Source: Sphagnum compactum (Eukaryota; Bryophyta; Sphagnopsida; Sphagnales). Taken from it: DNA of 64,000 bases. The position numbers and the translations under genes were made by a program. The stretch spans positions 13,440,302-13,504,301 of the forward strand of contig OZ234497.1 of NCBI GenBank assembly GCA_965153455.1. Direction: 5' to 3'. Below are positions 1 through 13,100 of the stretch, in pieces (positions within the stretch are counted from its first letter, which is position 1; every line of letters begins with the position of its first letter). Under the pieces are notes generated by a model. That model ran no database searches. It was not told the origin of the DNA and saw only the letters and a list, made by a program, of their open reading frames with translations.

Positions 1-18
1 ATGAAGAGACAATCTCAC

Positions 19-3000
19 CTTACAGTGGAGGCAATTTTGAGCATTGATGTTGAGCTGGAGCTTGTTGTCTTCATTAGCTATGTACCTGAAAGCAAGAGAC
101 CCCAACCTCTTCATAAGAGACCCCTCAAAATGAACCAACCATGTATACAGCATAATGTGAGTAAGAAAGAACTTTGGGTGTACTCATAAACACGAGCAGG
201 GCAGTATCGTGACTCCGGTGCTGCGAACTTGGGTAGATTAATGGTTTCTGGAACATGCTTGTCCACAAGGTATAAATGTGGTGGTTGATCATGCTCATGG
301 TTGGTACTACTCCTGCATCCATGAAAGCAGAAATGTCCTTCTAACATCAATATCAATATGAAACATTCTTGTACAGGATAGATGCTAAAAGAAAAAGTTC
401 CTAAGGAGCTTCTAATGAGAGAGTTACTCTCAAGAGCTCTCAGATACCTCAACAAGTAGTATGAATCCCTTCACATTTAAAATCTACATCAACCTGAAAA
501 GACTTGAGAGGTGACCTAGAAAAAGATAATAAAGTTTTCAAATCTCAAAACATAACAGCAACCAATCAGGAAGCATAGAAAGACAAAACCCAACCCTAAA
601 GAAAAGTTAAGAAAAGACAAAAAACAAAACTGAGGAGCAGATTGAATGACAGCAAGGGTCATACACATGTTCAATTGCGTTCAACATAGCATCTATGGTA
701 TAAATCAACTACCACAGCATCCCCACTGACTTCATTGGCTCCTGATAATGCATGGGGATAATGTCGAACAAAGACCAATGTGCTGAGTTTCTCCCACAAG
801 ACTGGTAGTAACTGGCAACTCATCATGCCATGATGTTTGCTAGCTCAACAGAACCTAACAGCGAAAGATAAGGCCAACAGGAATCCAAAGAGACAGAGAA
901 AAGAAAGGAAAAGGAAAATTAAAAGGAAAAGAAAAGAAAACCCCAAACAAGAAAGAAGGAAGAAAAGAAAGAGAAAAAAAATGGATAATTTTAAGAGCAA
1001 GATATTCAGAGGACAATGTGGGCTTAGAAAAGCTCCCACTCATGATTAAAAAGCCCCTGAAATAATCACTTTAAAGATTAAGATGGCAGAAATGTTAAAC
1101 ATAAATCTTTCTTTCACAAGCAAATCTCTGGTCCAATTTAAAAGAAACTTTGAAGGGTAACCTCTTCTCTCAAGACCATTAAGACGCCTATCTTAATCTA
1201 GGAGACCAGAGGGTACCTAGTAATAGGAATCTGGAACAAAGAATAGAAACCTGTAAAGAGAAGTCAGCAAATCAAAAGTGATTACACCATCTGGTTTGGG
1301 GTATTGGATCGGCTTATGTTTCTCTGCGGCCTGCACAGTGCACAAGAATTCTCACACTAAACAGCTGAATATCAAACCTGGAGCTCACACCTGGTGTATC
1401 TTACTTATCTAACCATACAGCTTTGGTTTTGAAAGCAAGAGAATCGAAAGTGCTCATGTGACCACCTTTGTACCTCTGTGCATTCATGATCTGGTGGCCC
1501 ATGTGCTAAGGTATATGGCAACCTCCCCCTTATCACATAACTGTTGAATCCCACAACAAAACAAAAGAGGAACATCAAAGTCATGCTTGACACAACTCCT
1601 ACATATCCTCCTAGCCTAAAACCTGGAAATAAAACACGAAGAAGTCAAGGAAAAAGATCTTCTACTTCTGTCCTTAGAACCATATTTCTAAGGCTGCCAT
1701 TAGATATTTTGGTTTCCAAGCTTCAGAGAAGGAAGATGACCTTACTGGTCCAAACCTGCATGAACAAGGCCCGGAAGCAATCCATGATGAAAGAACTGTA
1801 AGCACCATCACATTGAACAGTTACTAGAAGAAAGGAACTGAAGTCTTCAGTGAAATTCTTGAAGATGACAACAAACTGTAAAACTGTAGACCTATATCTC
1901 TTCTGGTCCTCAACCCTGAGCCAATTGAAGTACTCCATACAAAATGCAGCTCGATTCCTGAATGGAATGTGAAGGGTCAGATGGACAAACTGGGCGGATG
2001 TTCCGAACAGAATAAAGTTCTTGCCACACCCATGAGTGTTGCAGGGCTTCCCAGTATGCATCCATGTTTGGATTCTCCATACTGCTCAGTGCCTCATGTG
2101 CTGCCTCTGCTGCTAGGATCCCTGCATCACAACCCACCTTCTCAGTCTTCTGCAGTGGATCAATTTGAACTATCCGATGATTGATCATCTGAAAAAAAGT
2201 CAAACCCAAAAATAATCTGGATTTTGGGAGGAGTATGAACCTGTCTTCATGGCAGTGTGGGAGCCTTTGATTTTGGGAACATTCACGAAGCCAGCTGTGC
2301 ATCCAATCAGTGCTCCCCCAGGAAATACTGTCCTGGGTATTGACTACCATTCCCAGAAACATCACTGCTGTAAAGGAATCTCTAACATTGTGAAAAGTTT
2401 CAAGGACTCCTGTCAAGTCACACTCTAGTCTAGTGAATTGTCCCAAGAAAAACATGAGAGTCATGAAGTGGTAGCAGAAGAAGCTGTACCTGCAATCCAC
2501 CCTCATTCAATGTGCGAGCACCATATTGCACCACCTTTCCACCCTCAAGGAGTGGCCTTATTGATGGGTGCTGCTTGAACCTCTGCAGTAGCAGGGACAA
2601 CAAGTTCTTCAGTACCAACTTTCTTTTCAATCCCAGCTATTTCCAAGCCCTGATCCAAAAAGAAGTTGAACAACATACTTATGAGGTAGTTTTTTGGTGC
2701 AACCATTGCACAGAAAACTTGAAACTGGGAAAAAAAATTTGCACTTCGTGTGCACATGGACCATCAGGGTTGCAAGAAACTCAATACCTGATACTCCTCA
2801 TATGGATTCATATATGGGTTCTTATAGTCAAGAGCTACCACCAGTCCAATGGCCACCTGTATGCTCCAGTCCCACATGAGTGCTTCCAGATGATCACAAT
2901 TCCATCTTGTGTTGCCTTGTAGAAAAAATGGACCCAGAACACAATTCATTGGCCATATCAGGCACCCAAATTATGGCCATCTTGAGATTTTCTTGCTAAA

Positions 3001-5376
3001 GTTTGACATTAAGAGTTCCATCAGCATTGTTTCTTCATCAGAAGCAAAGACTTGCCTGCTGATTGTCCATGTGATAGAGGAAAGAGCCACCGTAAGTACT
3101 GAAATTCAGAGGCCAGCCCACAGTGTGCAGAACATAGCCTGGATGATGCTTGTGCTCCTCAACCTCCCATACCTGCACCCTAATTGGCAGCCCAAGACTT
3201 AATGCCTCCTGTCAGTAAGCCAGATAGGTTCAGAATTCAGGGTTTGAGCCATCTTCAATTTGTTCCAGATTGACCTGCTCATGTCCCACATAAATACCAA
3301 TCTGCTACACCTTTTTCAAGAAGAGTGATTATTGCATCTCATGAGATCCTCACAAGTGCAAAAGGAAATGGGGATTCGAGATTCAGAAATTTAGGGCTAA
3401 CCTCCTTGAGACCAATGGCATACGTTTGGTGTTGAGCACCTGCTTCTTCCCGCAGCTGAAACTTTTTAATGACAGTCTGTCCAAAAGCAGGTTCCATAAT
3501 AAGTGTTCATTCAAGGGGTATATGTGTAGAGCCTCCAAAATACTTTACTTAGGTTCCTGTCTCAGTACAAAAGACATCCAAAGATTGAGGACAAATGAGA
3601 GAGGAAGTCACTTCAGAAAGAGAGCCTCTGCAGCCTTCAGCAAGGAGAGTGAGACGCCCTGCAGTTCAACAAACATACTGTTATGTTGGAAGCAGCCATA
3701 CTCAGAATCTCAAAACCTTACTATAAGCCTTGGACCCTAACCCTAGCTTCAGGATACATTTAAACAGATGGACCAGCAATCAGCACCAAATATTGGCTGC
3801 AGAAACATTGAAGGCCTTTGTGGCCTACAAAAGAGAATTGACATACCTTTCAACTCAATGCCCCGTTGAAAATTTGGTTTTCTGGATCCACTTTTTGCAA
3901 TGCCCATATCATTAGTTGCAACACCTACAACTCTCTCACCTTCATAAAGCACCTTCACAAAAATAAGTGTCAGAAACATGACAAATCCCTTGTTTGCAAT
4001 GGTTTTGTCTCCAGAGCATCAAGGGAAAGAATTGATTGTGTGATGAGATTCTTACCTCACTTGCTGCAAAGCCTGGGTAGATTTCAACCCCAAGCTCCTC
4101 TGCCTTGGTGCCCAGCCATCGCACAAGCTCACTCAAGCTGTTTGGATATAATAAGTACAATAAGAACACCGAAATCTGTGCTTTCATCAACTGGGAATGA
4201 AGGAAACCAACAAAACTGAACATCACATCATCCCCCAAAGTCTATTCTCCTCTGAGGCTTGAAAGCTGTTCAGAGAAGCTTGAGACACTGTTTGATACTT
4301 AGAGAGGAGACATCTAAAGGAAACATTGAACAGAATGGTACAAGTGTTGCATGGGCACATACCTGATGACAAAATTGCCCTGATTTTTGAAGGGAGATGG
4401 AACTGGAAATGCATGCTTCTCAGAAAGCAACCAAAACTTGTCCTTTGTTACTGGCACCCACAAAGGCGCCTGTGTACTCAGACCAACACATTACCTTTCA
4501 GGATCCAGAACTAGCCTCATGCATCAAGGAAGCACTACAACAACATTAAAGTGTTGAAACTAACCAACAACAGAAAGAAATCCAGCTAGAATTGATGCAT
4601 GTGTTTCAGTGGTTCATTGACAGCAATTAGAGAGCAACAGCAGGGAGAATGAGACAGAAGCTTTGCAAACTGAGCTTACATTTTGCTCTTTCCAATCAGG
4701 AATAAGCTCATTGAGTGCTCGTGGTTCAAACACATTCCCAGACAGTATGTGTGCACCTGCCACACTCAAAAAAAACAGAAGTTCCAGACAGAGCTCTCGT
4801 CTAGCCCTCACAAACAATGGAGCATGCAATGGTGTGAGAACATCTCTTCAAAGGTCAGTTCAGAGAAAAGGGGAGGTGCTAACCAACTTCAGAAGCTTTT
4901 TCAAGCACACACACTGAGAGCTCTGTGCCCTTCTCTTGACACAGTTGTTTCAACCTGATGGCTGCTGCTAGCCCTGCAGGACCTGCTCCTACAATCACCA
5001 CATCATACTCCATTACCTCTCTTGCTTCTGCTTCTTCTTCTTGTTTGCTGTTGCCACTCTCTGATGCATATCCTTGAGCTTGCCTCAAGTTCTTCCCCAA
5101 ATGCCAAGCTCCTGCAAGGCCCCATGAAGTGAAGCTTCTTCCCACTGAAGTTGACCTGATTTTGGCAGCAGGCGGCTGCTGCTTCTCGCTATTTTGTTTG
5201 CCGCGGAAGCAGCTGCTCCTCAATGCTGTCTCCTGCTGACAATTTGCTGTCGCGTTTTGTGTAGAACTTGAGTATCTGAGTCTGGAATGCATACAGTAGT
5301 AGTTCCATCTACATAGCAACGACGCGGAAACCCGACGCGCTCCAGACGAGCTTCCCATCAAGAAGAACAAGAACAA
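19..5376 (-). CDS. ETFQO: Electron transfer flavoprotein:ubiquinone oxidoreductase (ETFQO), 3' end beyond window
   Basis: Inner mitochondrial membrane flavoprotein that passes electrons from ETF (fatty-acid, branched-chain amino-acid and phytanoyl breakdown) to ubiquinone. Exons read by me (plus coordinates, gene runs downward): 4884-5376, 4680-4756, 4363-4469, 4056-4137, 3847-3952, 3612-3658, 3402-3476, 3056-3172, 2788-2856, 2490-2582, 2241-2343, 1991-2121, 1746-1795, 1474-1540, 1251-1330, 184-312, 19-85. They join in phase to 631 codons without a stop. The first about 115 residues are basic and Ser-rich and look like a mitochondrial presequence. Residues 130-135 are the FAD dinucleotide-binding motif GAGPAG. 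Other family blocks include [46 protein letters not shown] and NHEHDQP. Cysteines of the 4Fe-4S centre are in [11 protein letters not shown] and at 627 and 630 (NCLHCK); the last cysteine and the stop lie left of base 1. The intron after 3056 begins with GC (GCAAGT). A start seven codons in (5358) is an alternative. Family identity is very secure. Confidence 0.96.
486..860. repeat. Intronic dispersed repeat, copy A (ETFQO intron)
   Basis: Lies in the ETFQO intron at 313-1250. The stretch around 486-745 resembles 56050-56300 in a RAPTOR intron closely enough to align by eye: shared words are an AACCTGAAAAGA start, GGAGCAG, GACAGCAA, CATACACATGTTCA and a CCCACTGACTTCAT block. The family recurs in four more RAPTOR introns. 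No open reading frame, TIR or pol III box is evident. Confidence 0.6.
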
Positions 5377-6720
5377 TGCAAAATGTGTGTGTGTGCCACC
5401 GGGACGACTAAGAATACTAGTTCTATTTCTTCAAGCCTTTGGAGCTAGCTAGATGCTGTTCGGAATCGGATCACCTTCGCTTTGTTTTTTCTTGCTTGTA
5501 ACCGACACAGCTTTGATTGCTCACTTCCTCCTCCCTCGCATGACTCGGCAATCTTTGTAAAGCTTCGATACTTGAAAGAATCAAAACAAACTCAATCAGT
5601 TCCTCAATTCTGACTGCTAACACCCTGAAGATTACCGAGAGCTTGAAGACGACAACAACAGCGGCGGCTTCACATCTATCCTTCTCTTATCCTTCCCTCG
5701 CAACAACAACAACCACAACAACAAGATGCACTTCTTCAGGAAACATTCAAGATATAGCAGAGTCTTGGATCCTATTCAAATCGCTTGCACAATCCGGAAT
5801 CCTTCACAATCTTAAGTCAGAGCTCTCTGTTGTGTCTCTCCCTCTCTCAGAGAAAACATTGAAGATACAGCAGAAACTTGGATCCCTTGCAATTCAAATC
5901 GCTTGCATAATCCGGAAATCCTTCACACAATCCGAAGGCAAAAGCTCTCTGTGTCTGTCTCTCTCTGTCTCTCTCTGTGACGCAACATTGAAGATACAGA
6001 AACGTGAATCCTGTTCATTGGGAAAAAAACAGGAGGTGAACGCAATCCACCTGCTGTATTACCATCACGCCACGCCTGCAGAGTCGCCTTGCCACTCGCA
6101 CATCGGGTCTTCACTCTTCAGCAATTAGGTGGAGACTAGTCGCGTCGTCTTCGGCGAGATTAGGTGGAGACTAATCTAGACTATTATGAGAAGAAAATGA
6201 TGCTAACGTCATGCATGGCTAAGAAAAGCAATCTCCTCCACACTAAAAGATCGTAGTTCCAGAGAATCAGCACAGGAGATGATGATGTATGTATCTTCTT
6301 CTCTGTCTCACCAGTACAGTAGTAGTGCAACAAACGCAGGGTTTGCAAAACGATGATGACCTGAATGAAAGAAGAAGCATCGTCCGCTGCAGCGCTCTAG
6401 AACCGCCATCTTCTTCGCCTCACAAAATCTGTGACGCCTGGAAGTCTTGTGGCAACGCCAAGAGAAAGCACGAAGATAATAATCACGGTTGCTGTTGCTG
6501 TTGCTTTGCTTTGCGTGATCACGCAAACAAAGGTGACGAAGAGCAGCAGAAGCAGAGAGAGAGAGAGGGGCCTGTGCTGCGCATAATAATGGGAGGATCA
6601 TCACGGTAGTGCTTTTGCTGATTTTGCGGTCTATTTCGCATCTATTCGCTGCTGCTGCTGCTGCAGTGTTGCTGAGATTCTCTCCGGAAACGAACAAGTC
6701 TCGCTGTAAATCAGAACAGA
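5377..6720. promoter_or_regulatory. Head-to-head intergenic region between ETFQO and the PhyH-like gene
   Basis: The 1.34 kb between two divergent start codons must hold both promoters and both 5' leaders. It contains a tandem repeat (5741-6030), CT-rich tracts, and a direct repeat of ATTAGGTGGAGACTA at about 6125 and 6158. CAG/CTG and CTT runs lie close to the PhyH start. I saw no gene and could not assign a TATA box or start site with confidence. Confidence 0.6.
5741..6030. repeat. Tandem repeat in shared promoter region, about 2.3 copies
   Basis: Units begin AAACATTCAAGATATAGC (5741), AAACATTGAAGATACAGC (5854) and CAACATTGAAGATACAG (5983), spacing 113 and 129 bases. Each unit carries a TTGGATCC-like stretch, CAAATCGCTTGC, AATCCGGAA and a CTCTCTGT tail. 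Confidence 0.75.
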
Positions 6721-9526
<2,806 letters not shown>

Positions 9527-9975
9527 AACTCCAGATTGATGGCCTGAGTCAAATGGGGTTGTGCTCAGTATGGAAAGCAAACATCAAACTAGTAGCAAGC
9601 AGATGATCAAGTAATCAGATGCTTGCATCTTCCTTCTGCAATTCACATGGGGCTTCTGAAAAACTCATGGATCCTCAGATTGCAATGCATCCTAACTCCA
9701 TAACAAATAAAAGAAACCATGGAACTGAAAACAGTTGTTTGCACAGCTTTGGATTTGGATTTTGTATTTTTGTTTTCCAATCCTGTACAAATCTTGTGTG
9801 TCTATCAGACCTACAAGTCTTTGGAACAACTGGCACATAAATTGCCGTGTGACATGTACAGTTAGGACAGTACAGAGGATGTAGCAAAGATGCTGATAAT
9901 GCTGATATTTTGTTGTTGCTATTGTCGTCATGACTATGTACACAAAGGATCATGAACTGTTGTAAAGTCAAGTCT
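9527..9975. other. Convergent 3' intergenic region
   Basis: About 450 bases between the stop codons of the PhyH-like gene and the YIP1-type gene. It must contain both 3' untranslated regions and polyadenylation sites, for instance the AATAAA at about 9705 on the plus strand. No gene or repeat was recognised. Confidence 0.6.
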
Positions 9976-11490
9976 TTAGAAAACTACTAGGAGACAGAAG
10001 GCAGTATAAATCAAACCACAAGGGTAGGCAATTAAGGATCTGTGTTCTTCAGCATGAGGCACAAGATCTATCATCAAAGTGGTGCAGGATCTCGTGCACC
10101 AGATCACCGTCAAGACTGCTAGTATGAACTCAAGAACCCCCCTGCATAGAGAGAGGCATAAACCAGTAAAATATCTCAAAACCTGCATTGCTTGGTTTCC
10201 TCAAAATCTGGTATACCAAGAAAAGCTACTTGCTTCCTATTCACAGCAACACAAACTTGGAAGGTCCAGAAACATTGATGAGGAAGTTTACCTGCCCGGG
10301 ACAAAGATTGATAGCAAAGAGAAGATAACCATTGGCAGAAGAGAGTATCCCACAAGGCTGCCACAATGGTATAAATCCAGGCTGCCATATCTGCCGGCAA
10401 GCAAATTCAACACCATGTACACGTACAATGATGCCAGTGATGTCCAACCTAGAATTACTCCAAAATGCAATTTTCCTGCAAGAAGTTGACATACTCCAAA
10501 CAGCATGCAGAAGATGAAGGGGCCAGCAAGATCCGCATCCTCATGCAAATGCATGACTCTCCGAAATGGATTTACAACTGTGAGCATCTTGCGAGAAATC
10601 TGAGTGAAGTTGATTCCCAGTTCTGCCATGCCAACATAACAATAGCCATGCTGAGAGACAAGGAAGGCAGGCAGGCAACAAAGCAAGCTCAGATTTTGAT
10701 ATGGACACTCCAAGAAGACACAGCAACACAAAACCCTAATATTGTCTAAGCTCAAAGAATTCCCAAGAGACAATCAAAGAGGAGTTCAGCCATATTGAGC
10801 TCCTTGCTTATCTTCTTCAAACAGCAGTTTTTCTCATGCATCTGGTTCCAAATTGATCATGATGTTCATCTCTAGAATGACGAGATTCATGCTGGTTTTA
10901 AGTCCTGGCAAGGTGACACCTCTTTTTTTTTCCTCCAGATTCATCACCGCCACTGCTACTACAAACAATGTCCCCTAGCTAATAAATCCCAGTGCAGAAT
11001 AAAACAAAGAGTTACTCTTTGTTTTGCAGCAGAAGAAGGTGCGAAAGATAGAACTGCAGCACTTCTGTAACGTTTTCTGAATTGTGATTTGCAGCGAAGA
11101 AGATAGAGCTGTAGAAGTCTCCAAGGGTTTCTGGAGAGTGTGTGTGTTTTAGGGTGTTGCATCAAAACCCTAAACCTCAGAAATAAGTATAACCACAGAC
11201 AAAGGAGAGGAACATGGAGGAGGATGATGATTCTTTCTTCACGTACCATCCAAAAGGGGAGCATCCTCTTCGAAAGCTCCAAAACCGCCGCCACCGCCAC
11301 TACTGCCAGCGCCATAGCCACCTCCAATTGTGGGAGGAGGGACATGTGCCGCAGGCCCGTAATCAAAAGACATGAAAGGGAGACCGGCAGGACCTCTTCT
11401 TCCGCCTCCTGCTGCTGGAACATTCCCCCCACTAACAGGCCTTCTTTGATGCACTCCATCAAAAGACACTGCAATATCTTCCTCCCTCAT
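9976..11490 (-). CDS. YIP1/YIPF5-type integral membrane protein
   Basis: YIP1 domain proteins bind Ypt/Rab GTPases and act in ER-to-Golgi vesicle transport. Exons (gene runs downward): 11247-11490, 10292-10622, 9976-10141; phases fit and give 246 aa. The N-terminal 75 residues are Gly/Pro-rich and cytosolic in type (GGGRRGPAGLPFMSFDYG). The family signature follows: LLDELGINF across the exon 1/2 junction, then DADLAGPFIFC, LLAGKLHFGVILGW and SLVGYSLLPMVIFS. The C-terminal exon carries VIWCTRSC, EEHRSLIAYPCGLIY and ends in hydrophobic LLVVF. About five membrane segments are expected, as in the family. The HFGVILGW and LVGYSLLPM blocks favour the YIPF5/YIPF7 group (plant YIP5 type) over YIPF1/6. 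Start chosen because it gives the family's short N-terminus. Confidence 0.93.
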
Positions 11491-13100
11491 CCTCGAAGCT
11501 CAATCCTTCAAAAGAAGGGTTCCAAAAATCTTCAAATCTGATAGCTCACAACAACAACAACAACAACAACAGCAGCAACAACAAAATTGACTACCAATTG
11601 GTTCCCAAAAAGCTCAAGAATCAATCGATCCTTTGCAATTGGGAACCATTGATGCAAAGCTCCATCCAGCACAAAGTCCAAAACACACTGATATGACCTG
11701 AAGCAAACCAGTCTTGTCTGGTAGGGACTTGTGGTAATACCAGTTTAATATCAAGCCCATGTTATTGTGCTTTTGCATTAATTAGATGAGGTGTCTTCCA
11801 AGTTCAATTTTCTTTTTTTTGCAATGAGCCAATTTGATTGGCCCATCACTCAAAAAACAAAACAAAGCTTGCATGGCAAGTCATAGTAAGTAACATGTGG
11901 TGAACATTCCTCAAATTGTGCGGGGCTGAATGAAAGAAAACCTATAATATCATTGTTCCATAGTGTCTCTCTCCCTTAGTGAACATTCCTTTTAAGACAG
12001 AGTGACCCAATGAAAATGTAAGTCATTTTGGAGTGTCTCTCTTACTACCTATCTCCCACAGTTTGTGCCCCTGCCATTGTATTCGGAATGATGGGAATAA
12101 GTGATAAAGATGTTATATGATGATTGCATCACCATAGCTTGCACACATAGATATAGAGTTCAATGTTGAGTCATACACTCACTCGCATATCGGTGAAACC
12201 CTTCCTTATGAGGTTTTTTCACAAGAATCTTGTAACAAAAACTTGAATCGAGGTTTCCATGAAATGTAATTTTTTGGTGAAACCCTTCCTTATGAGGTTA
12301 TTTCACAAGAATCTTGTAACAAAAACTTGAATCGAGGTTTCCATGAAATGAAATTTTTTTTGGGCACCCTCTTATTTGAAGCTAGCGTGAAGTCTCTCTT
12401 ATTGATGTGTCCATCATAATAAGACATGAAATTTGAAACTTCGAGCTTTTTACTTTGGGCAACATAAGACAAACACTTGAAGATTATATTGAGGTCAAAG
12501 CAGTACCGATTGTAGTAGTTTCAGCAATAGAAGTTGTGAGTGAAATAAATGTCCTACTTTCATGTGAGTTATTCCTTGCACTATATAATCTACTATACCA
12601 ATAAATTTCTCTAATTGAATACATTACACTACTTCGCATCTAACCATTTTTTATCTTGTTCAAAAGCTTGCGCCTATTTTTTCATCAGATAGGATTTTTT
12701 GTGCATTTTACACTTTTAATGAAACTGAATTGGTGTTTTAGCTTGCTTTCCGATCAAAAAATCATGCCTATTTATCATAAGGAATCCTTGTTCAGGTACA
12801 TAAAAAGATTATAGGTCTAAAAGATCGTTGCCTAGGAGGATATACCTTGTTTCTCTATGATGCACATTGGAGGGCAGCACCATTTTGTTTAGGGTGCACT
12901 TGACATGAGCTGCATTGGACACAGATTTCATGAGTCTGATGATCTGCAATATCGATGTTCATTCTGTCACTGAAGTATCACAATGGAACTGTATCATTAA
13001 GAGGGGATGGACTGGCCAAAGCAACAGGTGGCACTGGGTTCTGTAAGGGTGAACAACTTCTCTTACATGTGTTGTTGCAACTACTTCCGCCAGTACACCT
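11491..13100. other. Intergenic region between YIP1-type gene and ABCG pseudogene
   Basis: Holds the YIP1 upstream region, including a (CAA)n run at 11549-11586. It also has a GCCAATTTGATTGGCCCATCA word at about 11830 that is repeated near 20220, and the 84-bp tandem repeat at 12192. The rest, 12360-13100, is AT-rich and contains nothing I can name; it should include the 3' flank of the ABCG gene. Confidence 0.6.
12192..12359. repeat. 84-bp tandem duplication
   Basis: Two head-to-tail copies (12192-12275, 12276-12359) starting GGTGAAACCCTTCCTTATG, nearly identical, differing at a handful of positions. High identity suggests a recent event. Confidence 0.9.

Noticed and set aside
1746-1990. 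Apparent decay of the ETFQO block after RNIRP
   Set aside because: The missing block is a small separate exon (1746-1795, reading [10 protein letters not shown]) that fits in phase with a canonical GTAAGG donor, so the gene is intact.
12290-12472. Minus-strand 60-codon frame with a protein-like stretch (SYYDGHINKRDFTLAS)
   Set aside because: Overlaps the 84-bp tandem duplication and could not be matched to a retrotransposon or other family.
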